A program made the translations under genes and the position numbers. Positions 1 through 5,783 of a stretch of DNA of 6,737 bases are shown here, one piece after another; position 1 is the first letter of the stretch, and each line of letters opens with the position of its first letter. This DNA is from Hydrogenothermaceae bacterium (GTDB taxonomy: Bacteria > Aquificota > Aquificia > Aquificales > Hydrogenothermaceae): contig WFXI01000051.1 of assembly GCA_015490675.1 (NCBI GenBank), positions 1-6,737 of the forward strand, given 5' to 3'. The notes beneath the pieces are model-generated. The model did no database searches. It was not told the origin of the DNA and saw only the letters and a program-made list of their open reading frames with translations.

Positions 1-155
1 AGCTGGCAGGAAGGTATGTCATGGCAGGGTCTATGGGGAGTGCTAACCTCATGACAGGTCTCAAGTTTGCTTTCAGTAAAAACTCCCCTTACAAAAAAAT
101 AAGAAGATGGATTGCAAGCCACTGCATAATAAACACAGCAAAGGAGGGAAAATAA
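1..155 (+). CDS. C-terminal end of an unidentified protein (5' partial)
   Basis: The frame beginning at base 3 is open from the window edge to a TAA at 153-155 and gives about 50 residues. It begins LAGRYVMAGSMG and ends INTAKEGK. The piece is balanced in composition, with Gly, Ala, Met, Trp and several aromatic residues, and its first 60 bases are about half G+C. That is quite unlike the AT-rich DNA that follows, and it looks like real protein. I do not recognise the family. A consensus Shine-Dalgarno sequence lies inside its last codons and points to a translationally linked downstream gene, but that reading frame stops almost at once. I infer that this is host-side sequence next to an island. 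The call rests only on an open frame, composition and the stop position. Confidence 0.55.
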   Translation, partial: LAGRYVMAGSMGSANLMTGLKFAFSKNSPYKKIRRWIASHCIINTAKEGK

Positions 156-180
156 GATGCTTAGAGAAATATATTTTTGA
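141..180 (+). pseudogene. Interrupted gene start: strong RBS, ATG, stop after 7 codons
   Basis: AAGGAGGG at 141-148 is a near-perfect Shine-Dalgarno sequence with 8 bases to an ATG at 157-159. The ATG follows one base after the TAA of the upstream frame. The reading frame is MLREIYF and then TGA at 178-180. Such a strong, well-spaced site normally serves a real gene, so the likeliest reading is that a downstream operon member was cut off here by insertion or deletion. The change to AT-rich sequence with no open frame occurs at the same place. A short leader-type peptide is the alternative. Confidence 0.4.
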
Positions 181-185
181 CTAAA

Positions 186-202
186 TTGAATTTTAAATAC
201 AA
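186..202 (+). repeat. Left copy of a 17-bp imperfect direct repeat (possible island end)
   Basis: TTGAATTTTAAATACAA at 186-202 matches TTGAAAATTAAATACAA at 6221-6237 in 15 of 17 positions and the same orientation, about 6.0 kb apart. A second shared stretch, AAATATATTT, lies just before each copy (167-176 and 6192-6201), although the distance between the two blocks differs by about 10 bases. The copy sits right after the interrupted gene start and the base-composition shift. It could be an attachment-site or target-duplication remnant. In DNA this AT-rich, chance similarity is a real alternative. Confidence 0.35.
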
Positions 203-274
203 GTTCAACAGACCTGGAGTAATAAATAAATCATAAAGGTAAAAAGAAAAAGTAGGATAGTAGAAGTGACTGAA

Positions 275-652
275 TTATAGGTTGATATGTAAATATAGTG
301 TTTTATTCTTGTTATATTTAATGGTAATTTCTAAGAATTCTGAATGTTCTTTTTCAAATTTATGGTCTTTGTTTTTTTGATTTTTTTCTGAGCTGGAAGA
401 TTTGTTTTTTTGTAAAAGATGTTTTTTGTTTATGCCAACACACCTAATTTGATGACCGTTTACTCTTGTCCTTACATCTGGTATGAAATCTATATTTTGG
501 GATCTTAAATATACATTTCGTTCTTTTCTATTCTTTATAAGGCCTTCTTTCTTCATTAAATTAGTCAATAAACTGGCAGGTATTAAAATGTAGTCATCTT
601 TTTTCCCGACAAACTTCAAATCTTTATTATTCAATAGATTTAAAAAATCCAT
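275..652 (-). CDS. Small basic protein of unknown function, 125 aa
   Basis: I do not recognise this protein. A GGAGG sequence (its complement is at 660-664) sits 7 bases ahead of the ATG, which makes both the start and the gene credible. Residues 1 to about 80 look folded: a short N-terminal helix, then GKKDDYILIPASLLTNLMKK, then a segment with the pattern YLRSQNIDF..DVRTRVNGHQIRCVGI. From about residue 82 to 102 it becomes a low-complexity Lys/Ser/Glu/Asn linker, and the end is a short beta-like tail (LEITIKYNK..TLYLHI). The high Lys/Arg content makes nucleic-acid binding possible, but that is inference. It is transcribed away from the recombinase gene and shares the 323-bp region at 653-975 with it. 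It could be a regulator of the recombinase unit or an unrelated cargo gene. No terminator is evident downstream. Confidence 0.7.
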   Translation of the reverse strand: MDFLNLLNNKDLKFVGKKDDYILIPASLLTNLMKKEGLIKNRKERNVYLRSQNIDFIPDVRTRVNGHQIRCVGINKKHLLQKNKSSSSEKNQKNKDHKFEKEHSEFLEITIKYNKNKTLYLHINL

Positions 653-716
653 TAGGTTTCCTCCAAATTTAATCGTTGTTCGTTCTTAGTATAATATTAA
701 TTTTTTACTTTTTCCT

Positions 717-748
717 ATGCAAACTATTGATATTCAATGATTTTGCAT
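717..748. repeat. 32-bp imperfect palindrome, candidate recombinase or regulator site
   Basis: The left arm ATGCAAACTATTGA (717-730) and the right arm TCAATGATTTTGCAT (734-748) are inverted copies with a one-base offset and one further mismatch, around a TAT centre. The outer ATGCAAA/TTTGCAT and inner ATTGA/TCAAT blocks pair exactly. Its length is close to that of crossover sites used by small serine recombinases, and it lies upstream of such a gene. It also overlaps the probable -35 area of the leftward gene, so an operator is equally possible. Confidence 0.5.
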
Positions 749-874
749 ATAAAGGTATGTAAAACAAATAGATGTATTTTTGGAGTGTAGAGAGTTATTA
801 TCTCAATCTTTTGTTAAATAGACAGCTGTGTCTTTAAACTGTCATGTAAGAAAAATGACCGTTTTACTTATCTA

Positions 875-895
875 AAAAACTATTCAAAAACTATT
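875..895 (+). repeat. Tandem 10-bp direct repeat with 11-bp period
   Basis: AAAAACTATT occurs at 875-884 and again at 886-895. The 11-base period places both copies on the same face of the helix. The core AAACTATT is also found in the left arm of the palindrome (721-728), in the same orientation. Spaced copies of a short motif upstream of a serine recombinase gene resemble accessory binding sites of resolvases, but A-rich repeats also arise by chance. Confidence 0.35.
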
Positions 896-975
896 ACATT
901 TTTTGATAGAATAATCGATAAAGAAAATAAAAAAATATACCTTTTGTTTTATTTTTGTCCTAAAGGGATAAAAGA

Positions 976-1578
976 ATGGGTAAAACATACGCATATATAA
1001 GAATATCAACCGATAAGCAGGATTTAGAAAATCAAAGATATTCTATATTGGAGTATGCTAACAAGAAGAAACTAGGTAGCGTTGAATTTATAGAGGAAAC
1101 TGTAAGCGGAAAAGTTAGCTGGAAGAACCGAAAGTTGAAAGATTTAATAAAGCAATTGCAAGAAGGAGATAACCTTATAGTTGCCGAATTATCAAGGCTA
1201 GGTCGTTCAATGCTTGAGATAATGGAACTACTTAATATCCTTTTATCGAAAGGTATTAATATTTATGTAGTTAAAGGGAACTATGAACTAAAAGATGATA
1301 TACAAAGCAAAGTATTAGCGTTTGCTTTTGGTCTTGCGAGTGAAATAGAGAGAGAGCTGATAAGTCAAAGAACGAAAGAGGCTTTAGCAAGAGTAAAATC
1401 TGAAGGGAAAAAGATAGGAAGACCTAAGGGGTCTTATAGCTCAAAATTGGATGAGAAAAGAGAATATATAGAGGAGCTTTTGGAAAAAGGTGTATCTATT
1501 GCAAGTATAGCTAAAATTCTGGGTGTTCATTATCAAACAATGAGAAATTATATTAAGAGAAGAAAACTGAAGGAGTAA
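976..1578 (+). CDS. Small serine recombinase (resolvase/invertase family), 200 aa
   Basis: This is a site-specific DNA recombinase that cuts DNA through a serine nucleophile. It has the N-terminal catalytic domain followed by a C-terminal DNA-binding domain. Visible are YIRIST with Ser11 as the probable nucleophile and Arg9 beside it, the ELSRLGRS motif (71-78) with the conserved arginines Arg74 and Arg77, and the long E-helix region ASEIERELISQRTKEAL (121-137). After these come a GKKIGRPKGS minor-groove arm (144-153) and a helix-turn-helix at about 168-195. The domain order fits Hin/Gin/Tn3-resolvase types, not IS607 (HTH first) or large serine integrases. No transposase is present. The RBS AAAGGGA (962-968) fixes the start. 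The stop lies 4 bases before the methyltransferase ATG, so the two genes are very probably co-transcribed. It may move, resolve or invert DNA for this island; its sites are unproven. Confidence 0.96.
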   Translation: MGKTYAYIRISTDKQDLENQRYSILEYANKKKLGSVEFIEETVSGKVSWKNRKLKDLIKQLQEGDNLIVAELSRLGRSMLEIMELLNILLSKGINIYVVKGNYELKDDIQSKVLAFAFGLASEIERELISQRTKEALARVKSEGKKIGRPKGSYSSKLDEKREYIEELLEKGVSIASIAKILGVHYQTMRNYIKRRKLKE

Positions 1579-1582
1579 TACT

Positions 1583-2803
1583 ATGATATGTGTTGAAAGG
1601 ATAAAATATCCTCAATTTGATTTTAAAGAATATAAAGCTTCTGAGGGGAGACATTCTATACATGATTATCCTGCAATGCTTCATTATAAACTTGTTAACA
1701 ATCTAATTAGAAATTATTCCTCAAAAGATGATGTTGTATATGACCCTTTTTGTGGTAGTGGTGTTTCAATTGTGGAAAGCTTAAAACTTGAAAGGCAAGC
1801 AGTAGGAACAGATATAAATCCTCTTGCTCTTTTAATAGCAGATGCTAGAGCTTCAAACTTTGATATAAATTTGGCTTATGAACATTTAGAGGCATTGAAA
1901 AGGCTATGGGGAACATTAATACCGGATATTCCATCTGTAAAAAATATTGATTATTGGTTTAAGGACTATGTAATTAATGATTTAGGAAAAATTAGGCGGT
2001 TTATAAAAAGTATAAATGATAAGAAGATTTTGAAATTTTTTCTTGTTGTTTTTTCTCAAACTGTTAGAGATGTTTCAAACAATAGGAAAGGAGAATTTAA
2101 AAGATATAGAATAGATGAAAAAAAATTGAAGGATTTTAATCCGAATGTATTTAAAACTTTTATAAGCAATGCATATAAGTACTTAGATATAATTAAAAGT
2201 GAAAATATACCTTATCAAAATTTTTCGTTGTTTCTTCATGATGTAAGAAAAGAAATTCCTATTTCAAATGTTGATTTAGTAGTTACATCTCCCCCTTATG
2301 GAGATAGTAAAACAACAGTTGCTTATGGACAGTTTTCAAGTTTTAGCTTTGATTGGTTAAAAGGATTAAACCCTTATGGAGATAGTGATTTGAAATTAGA
2401 TAGTTTTTGTCTTGGTGGGAAAAAAGCAAAAGAGAAAAAGACTCTGCCATCTGATACTTTATGTAAAGTGTTGAGTAAAATAGAAGAAGTAGATTCTAAG
2501 AGAGCACTAGAAGTTTATTCTTTCTTTTATGATTATTACCTTTCTATTAAGCAGATAGTTAAAACTTTAAGCGAAAATGCTAATGTTTGTTTTATTGTTG
2601 GTAATAGAACTGTTAAGGGCGTGCAAATATATATGGATTATATAACTGCTGAATTTTTTGAGAGTTTTGGTTTAACTCTTGAAAGTATTTTTGTTCGTGA
2701 AATCTCAAATAAGAGAATGCCTTCAAAAAATTCTCCATCCAACAAAGCAGGTAAAACTTCTAATACAATGTTAAATGAATACATCGTGATTATGCGAAAG
2801 TAA
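1583..2803 (+). CDS. Type II DNA methyltransferase, probable N4-cytosine, 406 aa
   Basis: This protein transfers a methyl group from S-adenosylmethionine to DNA and should protect host DNA from the adjacent nucleases. DPFCGSG at residues 54-60 is motif I (AdoMet binding), followed by the GTDINPLAL strand (75-83). TSPPY at 235-239 is catalytic motif IV; the SPPY form is typical of N4-cytosine enzymes, although some N6-adenine enzymes also carry it. The order motif I, about 175 residues, motif IV leaves a large middle region (about 90-225) that may hold target recognition. The N-terminal HSIHDYPAMLHYKLVNNLI matches the entry segment of this enzyme group. The known MvaI and BcnI methyltransferases make N4-methylcytosine at CCWGG and CCSGG, which fits the neighbour at 2805-3491. 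AGGAG at 1571-1575, inside the end of the recombinase gene, lies 7 bases from the ATG. The gene ends one base from the convergent endonuclease gene. Confidence 0.93.
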   Translation: MICVERIKYPQFDFKEYKASEGRHSIHDYPAMLHYKLVNNLIRNYSSKDDVVYDPFCGSGVSIVESLKLERQAVGTDINPLALLIADARASNFDINLAYEHLEALKRLWGTLIPDIPSVKNIDYWFKDYVINDLGKIRRFIKSINDKKILKFFLVVFSQTVRDVSNNRKGEFKRYRIDEKKLKDFNPNVFKTFISNAYKYLDIIKSENIPYQNFSLFLHDVRKEIPISNVDLVVTSPPYGDSKTTVAYGQFSSFSFDWLKGLNPYGDSDLKLDSFCLGGKKAKEKKTLPSDTLCKVLSKIEEVDSKRALEVYSFFYDYYLSIKQIVKTLSENANVCFIVGNRTVKGVQIYMDYITAEFFESFGLTLESIFVREISNKRMPSKNSPSNKAGKTSNTMLNEYIVIMRK

Positions 2804-2804
2804 T

Positions 2805-3491
2805 TTATAGTAAGTCTTCTACATAACTAAATATTTTAGGTAAATTTTCTTCATAACATCTGAAAGCAGTTCCATGATTTCGAGCACATGTTCCTTTATC
2901 ATGTAATCTTAAATCAAGAACAATATTCTCTTCTTTAAATTGTGAGATAAGAACTTCTTTAGATGTATCTTTTAAAAGTTGAGCTCTAATATAATGAAAA
3001 TACTCGATCCCATCTCTTACTTCCACTTCGGCTGTTATATAAAGCATAGCAGGAATTTTCTCTTTAAATCTTTTTACAAGATTATCTAAAGACCATTCTG
3101 CAAGAAGTGTTCCGTCTAAGTGTCTTAGTTGGATGTAATCATTTGTAATATAAATAAATAAACCTGCGCTATTTGGCTTTTGAGACATCGTAAAATAAAG
3201 ACCTAATCTTCCATTTTTATCTGGAAGTCCATATTTTCTAATAGCTTCTAGTTGATTAATTTTCCAAACTTTTTTATTGAATGTGAAAAGTGTAATAAGA
3301 TTTGAACTTCCCATTCTATGAGTTTTTATTTCAATTCCTTGAATATCAGGAGTAGCTAAGTTATTTTCTTTTATTCCCAATAAAGTTTCAAAAGTATATC
3401 CTATTCCAGTAGGACCGGGTCTTAGGGATTTAACAAATCCTTTATTCCTAATTTCTAGAAATTTTTGCTTAAATTCCTCTAAATTCATCAT
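2805..3491 (-). CDS. MvaI/BcnI-family type II restriction endonuclease, 228 aa
   Basis: This gene encodes a restriction endonuclease of the MutH-like MvaI/BcnI family, whose characterised members are monomers cutting CCWGG (MvaI) or CCSGG (BcnI). Diagnostic features are GPTGIGYTFETLLG (26-39), then PDIQGIEIKTHR (48-59) with the catalytic set Asp49, Glu54 and Lys56. Near the C-terminus is RLHDKGTCARNHGTAFR (195-211), the His/Arg-rich segment that in MvaI and BcnI contacts the recognition bases. The length is close to the family's usual 235-250 residues and no key residue is missing. The start overlaps the stop of the upstream nuclease gene by four bases (ATGA), so it is probably translated by coupling; a second ATG follows at once. 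It runs convergent to the methyltransferase. The family is clear, but CCWGG, CCSGG or another site cannot be decided from sequence alone. Confidence 0.93.
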   Translation of the reverse strand: MMNLEEFKQKFLEIRNKGFVKSLRPGPTGIGYTFETLLGIKENNLATPDIQGIEIKTHRMGSSNLITLFTFNKKVWKINQLEAIRKYGLPDKNGRLGLYFTMSQKPNSAGLFIYITNDYIQLRHLDGTLLAEWSLDNLVKRFKEKIPAMLYITAEVEVRDGIEYFHYIRAQLLKDTSKEVLISQFKEENIVLDLRLHDKGTCARNHGTAFRCYEENLPKIFSYVEDLL

Positions 3492-4222
3492 TTACCAAAA
3501 ATAATATTTAAATCATCTATAATCGAACTTAGCTTTTTTATTGGAGGTTTAACTTCAATATTTTTAGCAATATAGGAATAATCAAAAAACTCAAGCATTC
3601 CTTTTTGCTGAGGTTGCATTATTTCATTATAAAAATTTGTAGTTATAAAACCTGTTAAAACTTTTCTTTTTTCTGGATATTCTAACTTATATTTTTCAAC
3701 TAATGCAGAGCAATATTTAGTTATATCAACAAGCAATTTCCATCTGTAAGTTTGACCAGCTCTTTCTCTTAATGAAGTCTTACAACTATATATAACAATA
3801 GGTTTATGTTCTTTTTCTGAAAAAGCAATCAAATCCAAATCTGGTTTTTGAGTTTCATTTGCAACTTTGATTGTTGCATATTCATCAACAATTTTATGTT
3901 TTTTTGTTTTTAACACAATTAAATCATTAGGTAAATTTTTTTTCTCTATATTCAATATTAGAAGATACAAAACTAAAAATTGAAAATTATTCCCGGCTAT
4001 AGTTTTTCTTGCCTGGTCCTTGTCATAATTTGGATTTTGTTTTTTTCTTAAATCTAATAATTCCTCTACAAGTGGCTGACTTTCTTTCATTACATCAAAA
4101 AGAAAATCAAAAGCTTTTATTTCTCCGTATTTCTTAATATAGTCATCTAATATTTCTAAAGATTTTTGAATATTTTCGTTATTTTCTATTTTTAACTTTT
4201 CTTTTTGTAGTTCTTTTCTCAA
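3488..4222 (-). CDS. Second PD-(D/E)XK nuclease, probable type II restriction endonuclease, 244 aa
   Basis: The core PDLDLIAF (127-134), then IVIYSCKTSLRERAGQTYRW (142-161), gives a PD...(S)CK active site with Asp128 and Lys148. The KTSLRER block is seen in several type II restriction enzymes, for example KTSIRDR in BsaWI as I recall it. An upstream helix, ARKTIAGNNFQFLVLYLL (71-88), resembles the usual GxxFE helix, but Gln81 stands where a Glu is common. N-terminal residues 1-60 are helical and charged. The start is TTG: an in-frame TAA lies directly upstream, and AGGA (complement of 4231-4234) is spaced 8 bases from it, so no other start is possible nearby. It is the first gene of a two-nuclease operon and overlaps the MvaI-like gene by 4 bases. 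It could be a second restriction enzyme with its own target or a partner of the first. Confidence 0.78.
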   Translation of the reverse strand: MRKELQKEKLKIENNENIQKSLEILDDYIKKYGEIKAFDFLFDVMKESQPLVEELLDLRKKQNPNYDKDQARKTIAGNNFQFLVLYLLILNIEKKNLPNDLIVLKTKKHKIVDEYATIKVANETQKPDLDLIAFSEKEHKPIVIYSCKTSLRERAGQTYRWKLLVDITKYCSALVEKYKLEYPEKRKVLTGFITTNFYNEIMQPQQKGMLEFFDYSYIAKNIEVKPPIKKLSSIIDDLNIIFGK

Positions 4223-4230
4223 TTAAGTGT

Positions 4231-4250
4231 TCCTAGTTCTTTATATTATA
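4231..4250 (-). promoter_or_regulatory. -10 element and RBS of the two-nuclease operon
   Basis: On the minus strand a perfect TATAAT (complement of 4245-4250) is followed by the AGGA ribosome binding site (complement of 4231-4234), which serves the TTG start at 4222. I see no good -35 at the right distance, so the promoter may be weak or activator-dependent. The leader would be very short. Confidence 0.4.
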
Positions 4251-4318
4251 TTAATAATATACAGGATACAGAGAAATAAATCTTTATTAAAATAAAAGTA
4301 AGAATGAGGGACTATCAA

Positions 4319-5656
4319 ATGAAGCAAACAACACAAAAAATTCAAAATCTTTTAAATCAAATTTCGCAAAAAATCTCAATAATAAAAGATAAAATGGAAA
4401 AAGGAGAGATTAATGGAAATGTTTTACATCAAGAGTTATCCTTAAGGGATGCTGTTGATAACCTAATTAAATATTTAGATATTTTTAATCAAACTATTGA
4501 TTATATAGACAAACTTTCATTTCCACAAAGAAACAGTATTTTACAGTATTTAACACAAATTAATAATAGTATTGTTGGTTCCACAATTAATAATACCAAT
4601 CAATTTATTCAGAATGTAGATTATTTAAATAATTACATTCATGTTTATTCTTTAGAAAAAATTGCTCCAGATTATCCAAATTTTAGTAACAAATTATCGC
4701 AATTAAATCAATTAATTGAAAAGGAAAAAGAACTAATAACATTATTTGAACAATATCAAGAAAAATTTAAAATATTTGATGAAAAATATAAAAAGACTAT
4801 CAACTATATAAAAGAAATAGAAGATAGTTCTCAAAGAATTACAAATCTATTGGACCAGGCAAGAACAAATTTAAATGAGATTAATACCAATAAAACAAAT
4901 ATAGATAATATTTTCGAGGAAATAAGAGAAATTAAAACAACATCACAAAACTATTTAGATGAAGTAGAAAGTCAAAAGAATAAAATAGATAAAATTAAAG
5001 AAGAAATTGATACCTACATAGCCATAGTGGAAGAGACTGAAAGGGGTTTTAAACAAAAAGTTAAAAATTTTGAGAGTGAAATAGAAAAATTTAAACAAGA
5101 TACACAAGAAATAATTAAACGAAATCAAGAATATCAAAATCAAATTGAAAAAATATTAACTTCTGCTGTAGGAACTAATTTATTTAAATCTTTTGAAATA
5201 AGAAAGAATGAACTTCAAGGAGGTCTTCGATGGTGGCTTGGTGGCGTTATTATTTTTTCTCTTCTGCTTGCTGGTTTGGGTTGGTGGATATATGAAGATA
5301 TTAAAAGCGAACATATAGAGTGGACAAGAACTTTATTAAAAATAGCTGTATCTTTTCCCATTTTATATCTACTTGTATTTTTTACAAATAGATATTCTAA
5401 AGATAAACAATTATTAGAAGAGTATGCATTTAAATCTTCATTATCATTAGCTTTAAAGCCTTATGCAGAATTAGTTGATGAAGTTGAGAAAAATAAAGCA
5501 GATAGTAAATATAGGGATTTCTTGATAACTTCTATTTTACAAATATTTTCTTCTCCAACAGATAAACTTTATAAGCATTATAAATCCGAAGGGTTAGACA
5601 TAAAAGAGATTATTAAAAGTTTAAATATTTTTGGTAATAAAAATTCAGATGCCTAA
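4319..5656 (+). CDS. Coiled-coil protein with two membrane segments, unknown function, 445 aa
   Basis: I do not recognise a named family. Residues 1 to about 285 are almost entirely helical and rich in Lys, Glu, Gln, Asn and Ile, with heptad-like spacing strongest at about 130-285: a long coiled coil. TSAVGTNLFKSFEIRKNELQ (281-300) leads into two membrane segments, about 303-325 (RWWLGGVIIFSLLLAGLGWW) and 339-357, joined by a short charged loop. The C-terminal ~85 residues include EEYAFKSSLSLALKPYAELV (367-386) and a soluble helical end. The likely topology is a cytoplasmic coiled coil and C-terminal domain on a membrane hairpin. GAGGG at 4306-4310 with 8 bases to the ATG at 4319 favours this start over the ATG at 4304. 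It is divergent from the nuclease operon, separated by about 96 bases. I infer that it is a defence or island component; other membrane roles are possible. Confidence 0.88.
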   Translation: MKQTTQKIQNLLNQISQKISIIKDKMEKGEINGNVLHQELSLRDAVDNLIKYLDIFNQTIDYIDKLSFPQRNSILQYLTQINNSIVGSTINNTNQFIQNVDYLNNYIHVYSLEKIAPDYPNFSNKLSQLNQLIEKEKELITLFEQYQEKFKIFDEKYKKTINYIKEIEDSSQRITNLLDQARTNLNEINTNKTNIDNIFEEIREIKTTSQNYLDEVESQKNKIDKIKEEIDTYIAIVEETERGFKQKVKNFESEIEKFKQDTQEIIKRNQEYQNQIEKILTSAVGTNLFKSFEIRKNELQGGLRWWLGGVIIFSLLLAGLGWWIYEDIKSEHIEWTRTLLKIAVSFPILYLLVFFTNRYSKDKQLLEEYAFKSSLSLALKPYAELVDEVEKNKADSKYRDFLITSILQIFSSPTDKLYKHYKSEGLDIKEIIKSLNIFGNKNSDA

Positions 5657-5719
5657 AATAATTTAACTATTTAATAGAGCCATGTTAATAAAGCTTCTAC
5701 ATGTGTAATTGTAATATAA

Positions 5720-5776
5720 AGTAATACGAAAATAGTACGAAATATTATAAAAGCAATACAATGTAATATAATAGGT
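5720..5776 (+). promoter_or_regulatory. Promoter region of the ribbon-helix-helix gene with tandem TACGAAA repeats
   Basis: TACGAAA occurs at 5725-5731 and 5736-5742, an 11-base period that suits side-by-side binding of ribbon-helix-helix dimers. TATAAT at 5767-5772 is a perfect -10 hexamer, but it lies only about 12 bases from the ATG, so a transcript from it would have almost no leader. AGGT at 5773-5776 is the only, weak, ribosome binding site. TGTAATATAA is repeated at 5710-5719 and 5762-5771. No convincing -35 was found. Autoregulation is inference. Confidence 0.4.
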
Positions 5777-5783
5777 CAACAAT

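Larger units (their letters stand above)
653..975. promoter_or_regulatory. Divergent intergenic region between the small basic gene and the recombinase gene
   Basis: These 323 bases hold no credible gene. They contain the GGAGG site of the leftward gene (660-664) and a TATACT-like -10 candidate for it (complement of 688-693). They also contain the 32-bp imperfect palindrome at 717-748, a small perfect stem AGACA-GCTG-TGTCT around 822-835, and the tandem repeat at 875-895. For the rightward gene, TTGATA at 903-908 with an AT-rich hexamer about 17 bases on is a weak promoter candidate. AAAGGGA at 962-968 is the ribosome binding site, 7 bases before the ATG at 976. Confidence 0.5.

Noticed and set aside
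976..1578. IS607-type or Tn3-type transposon
   Set aside because: The recombinase has its helix-turn-helix at the C-terminus, unlike IS607, and no transposase gene or typical terminal inverted repeat accompanies it.
4240..4262. AT-rich near-palindrome in the nuclease/coiled-coil divergent region
   Set aside because: Only an 8-bp core (TATTAATA) pairs perfectly; longer pairing fails, so it is no better than expected from composition.
4488..4503. CAAACTATTGAT in the coiled-coil gene matches part of the palindrome at 717-748
   Set aside because: It lies inside coding sequence for NQTID, lacks the second palindrome arm, and a 12-base match is unsurprising in DNA this AT-rich.
4955..5143. Open frame of 62 codons on the minus strand inside the coiled-coil gene
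   Set aside because: It is the complement of a Lys/Glu/Asn-rich coding stretch, giving a Phe/Leu/Ile-only product typical of a shadow frame, and it has no supporting start signal.
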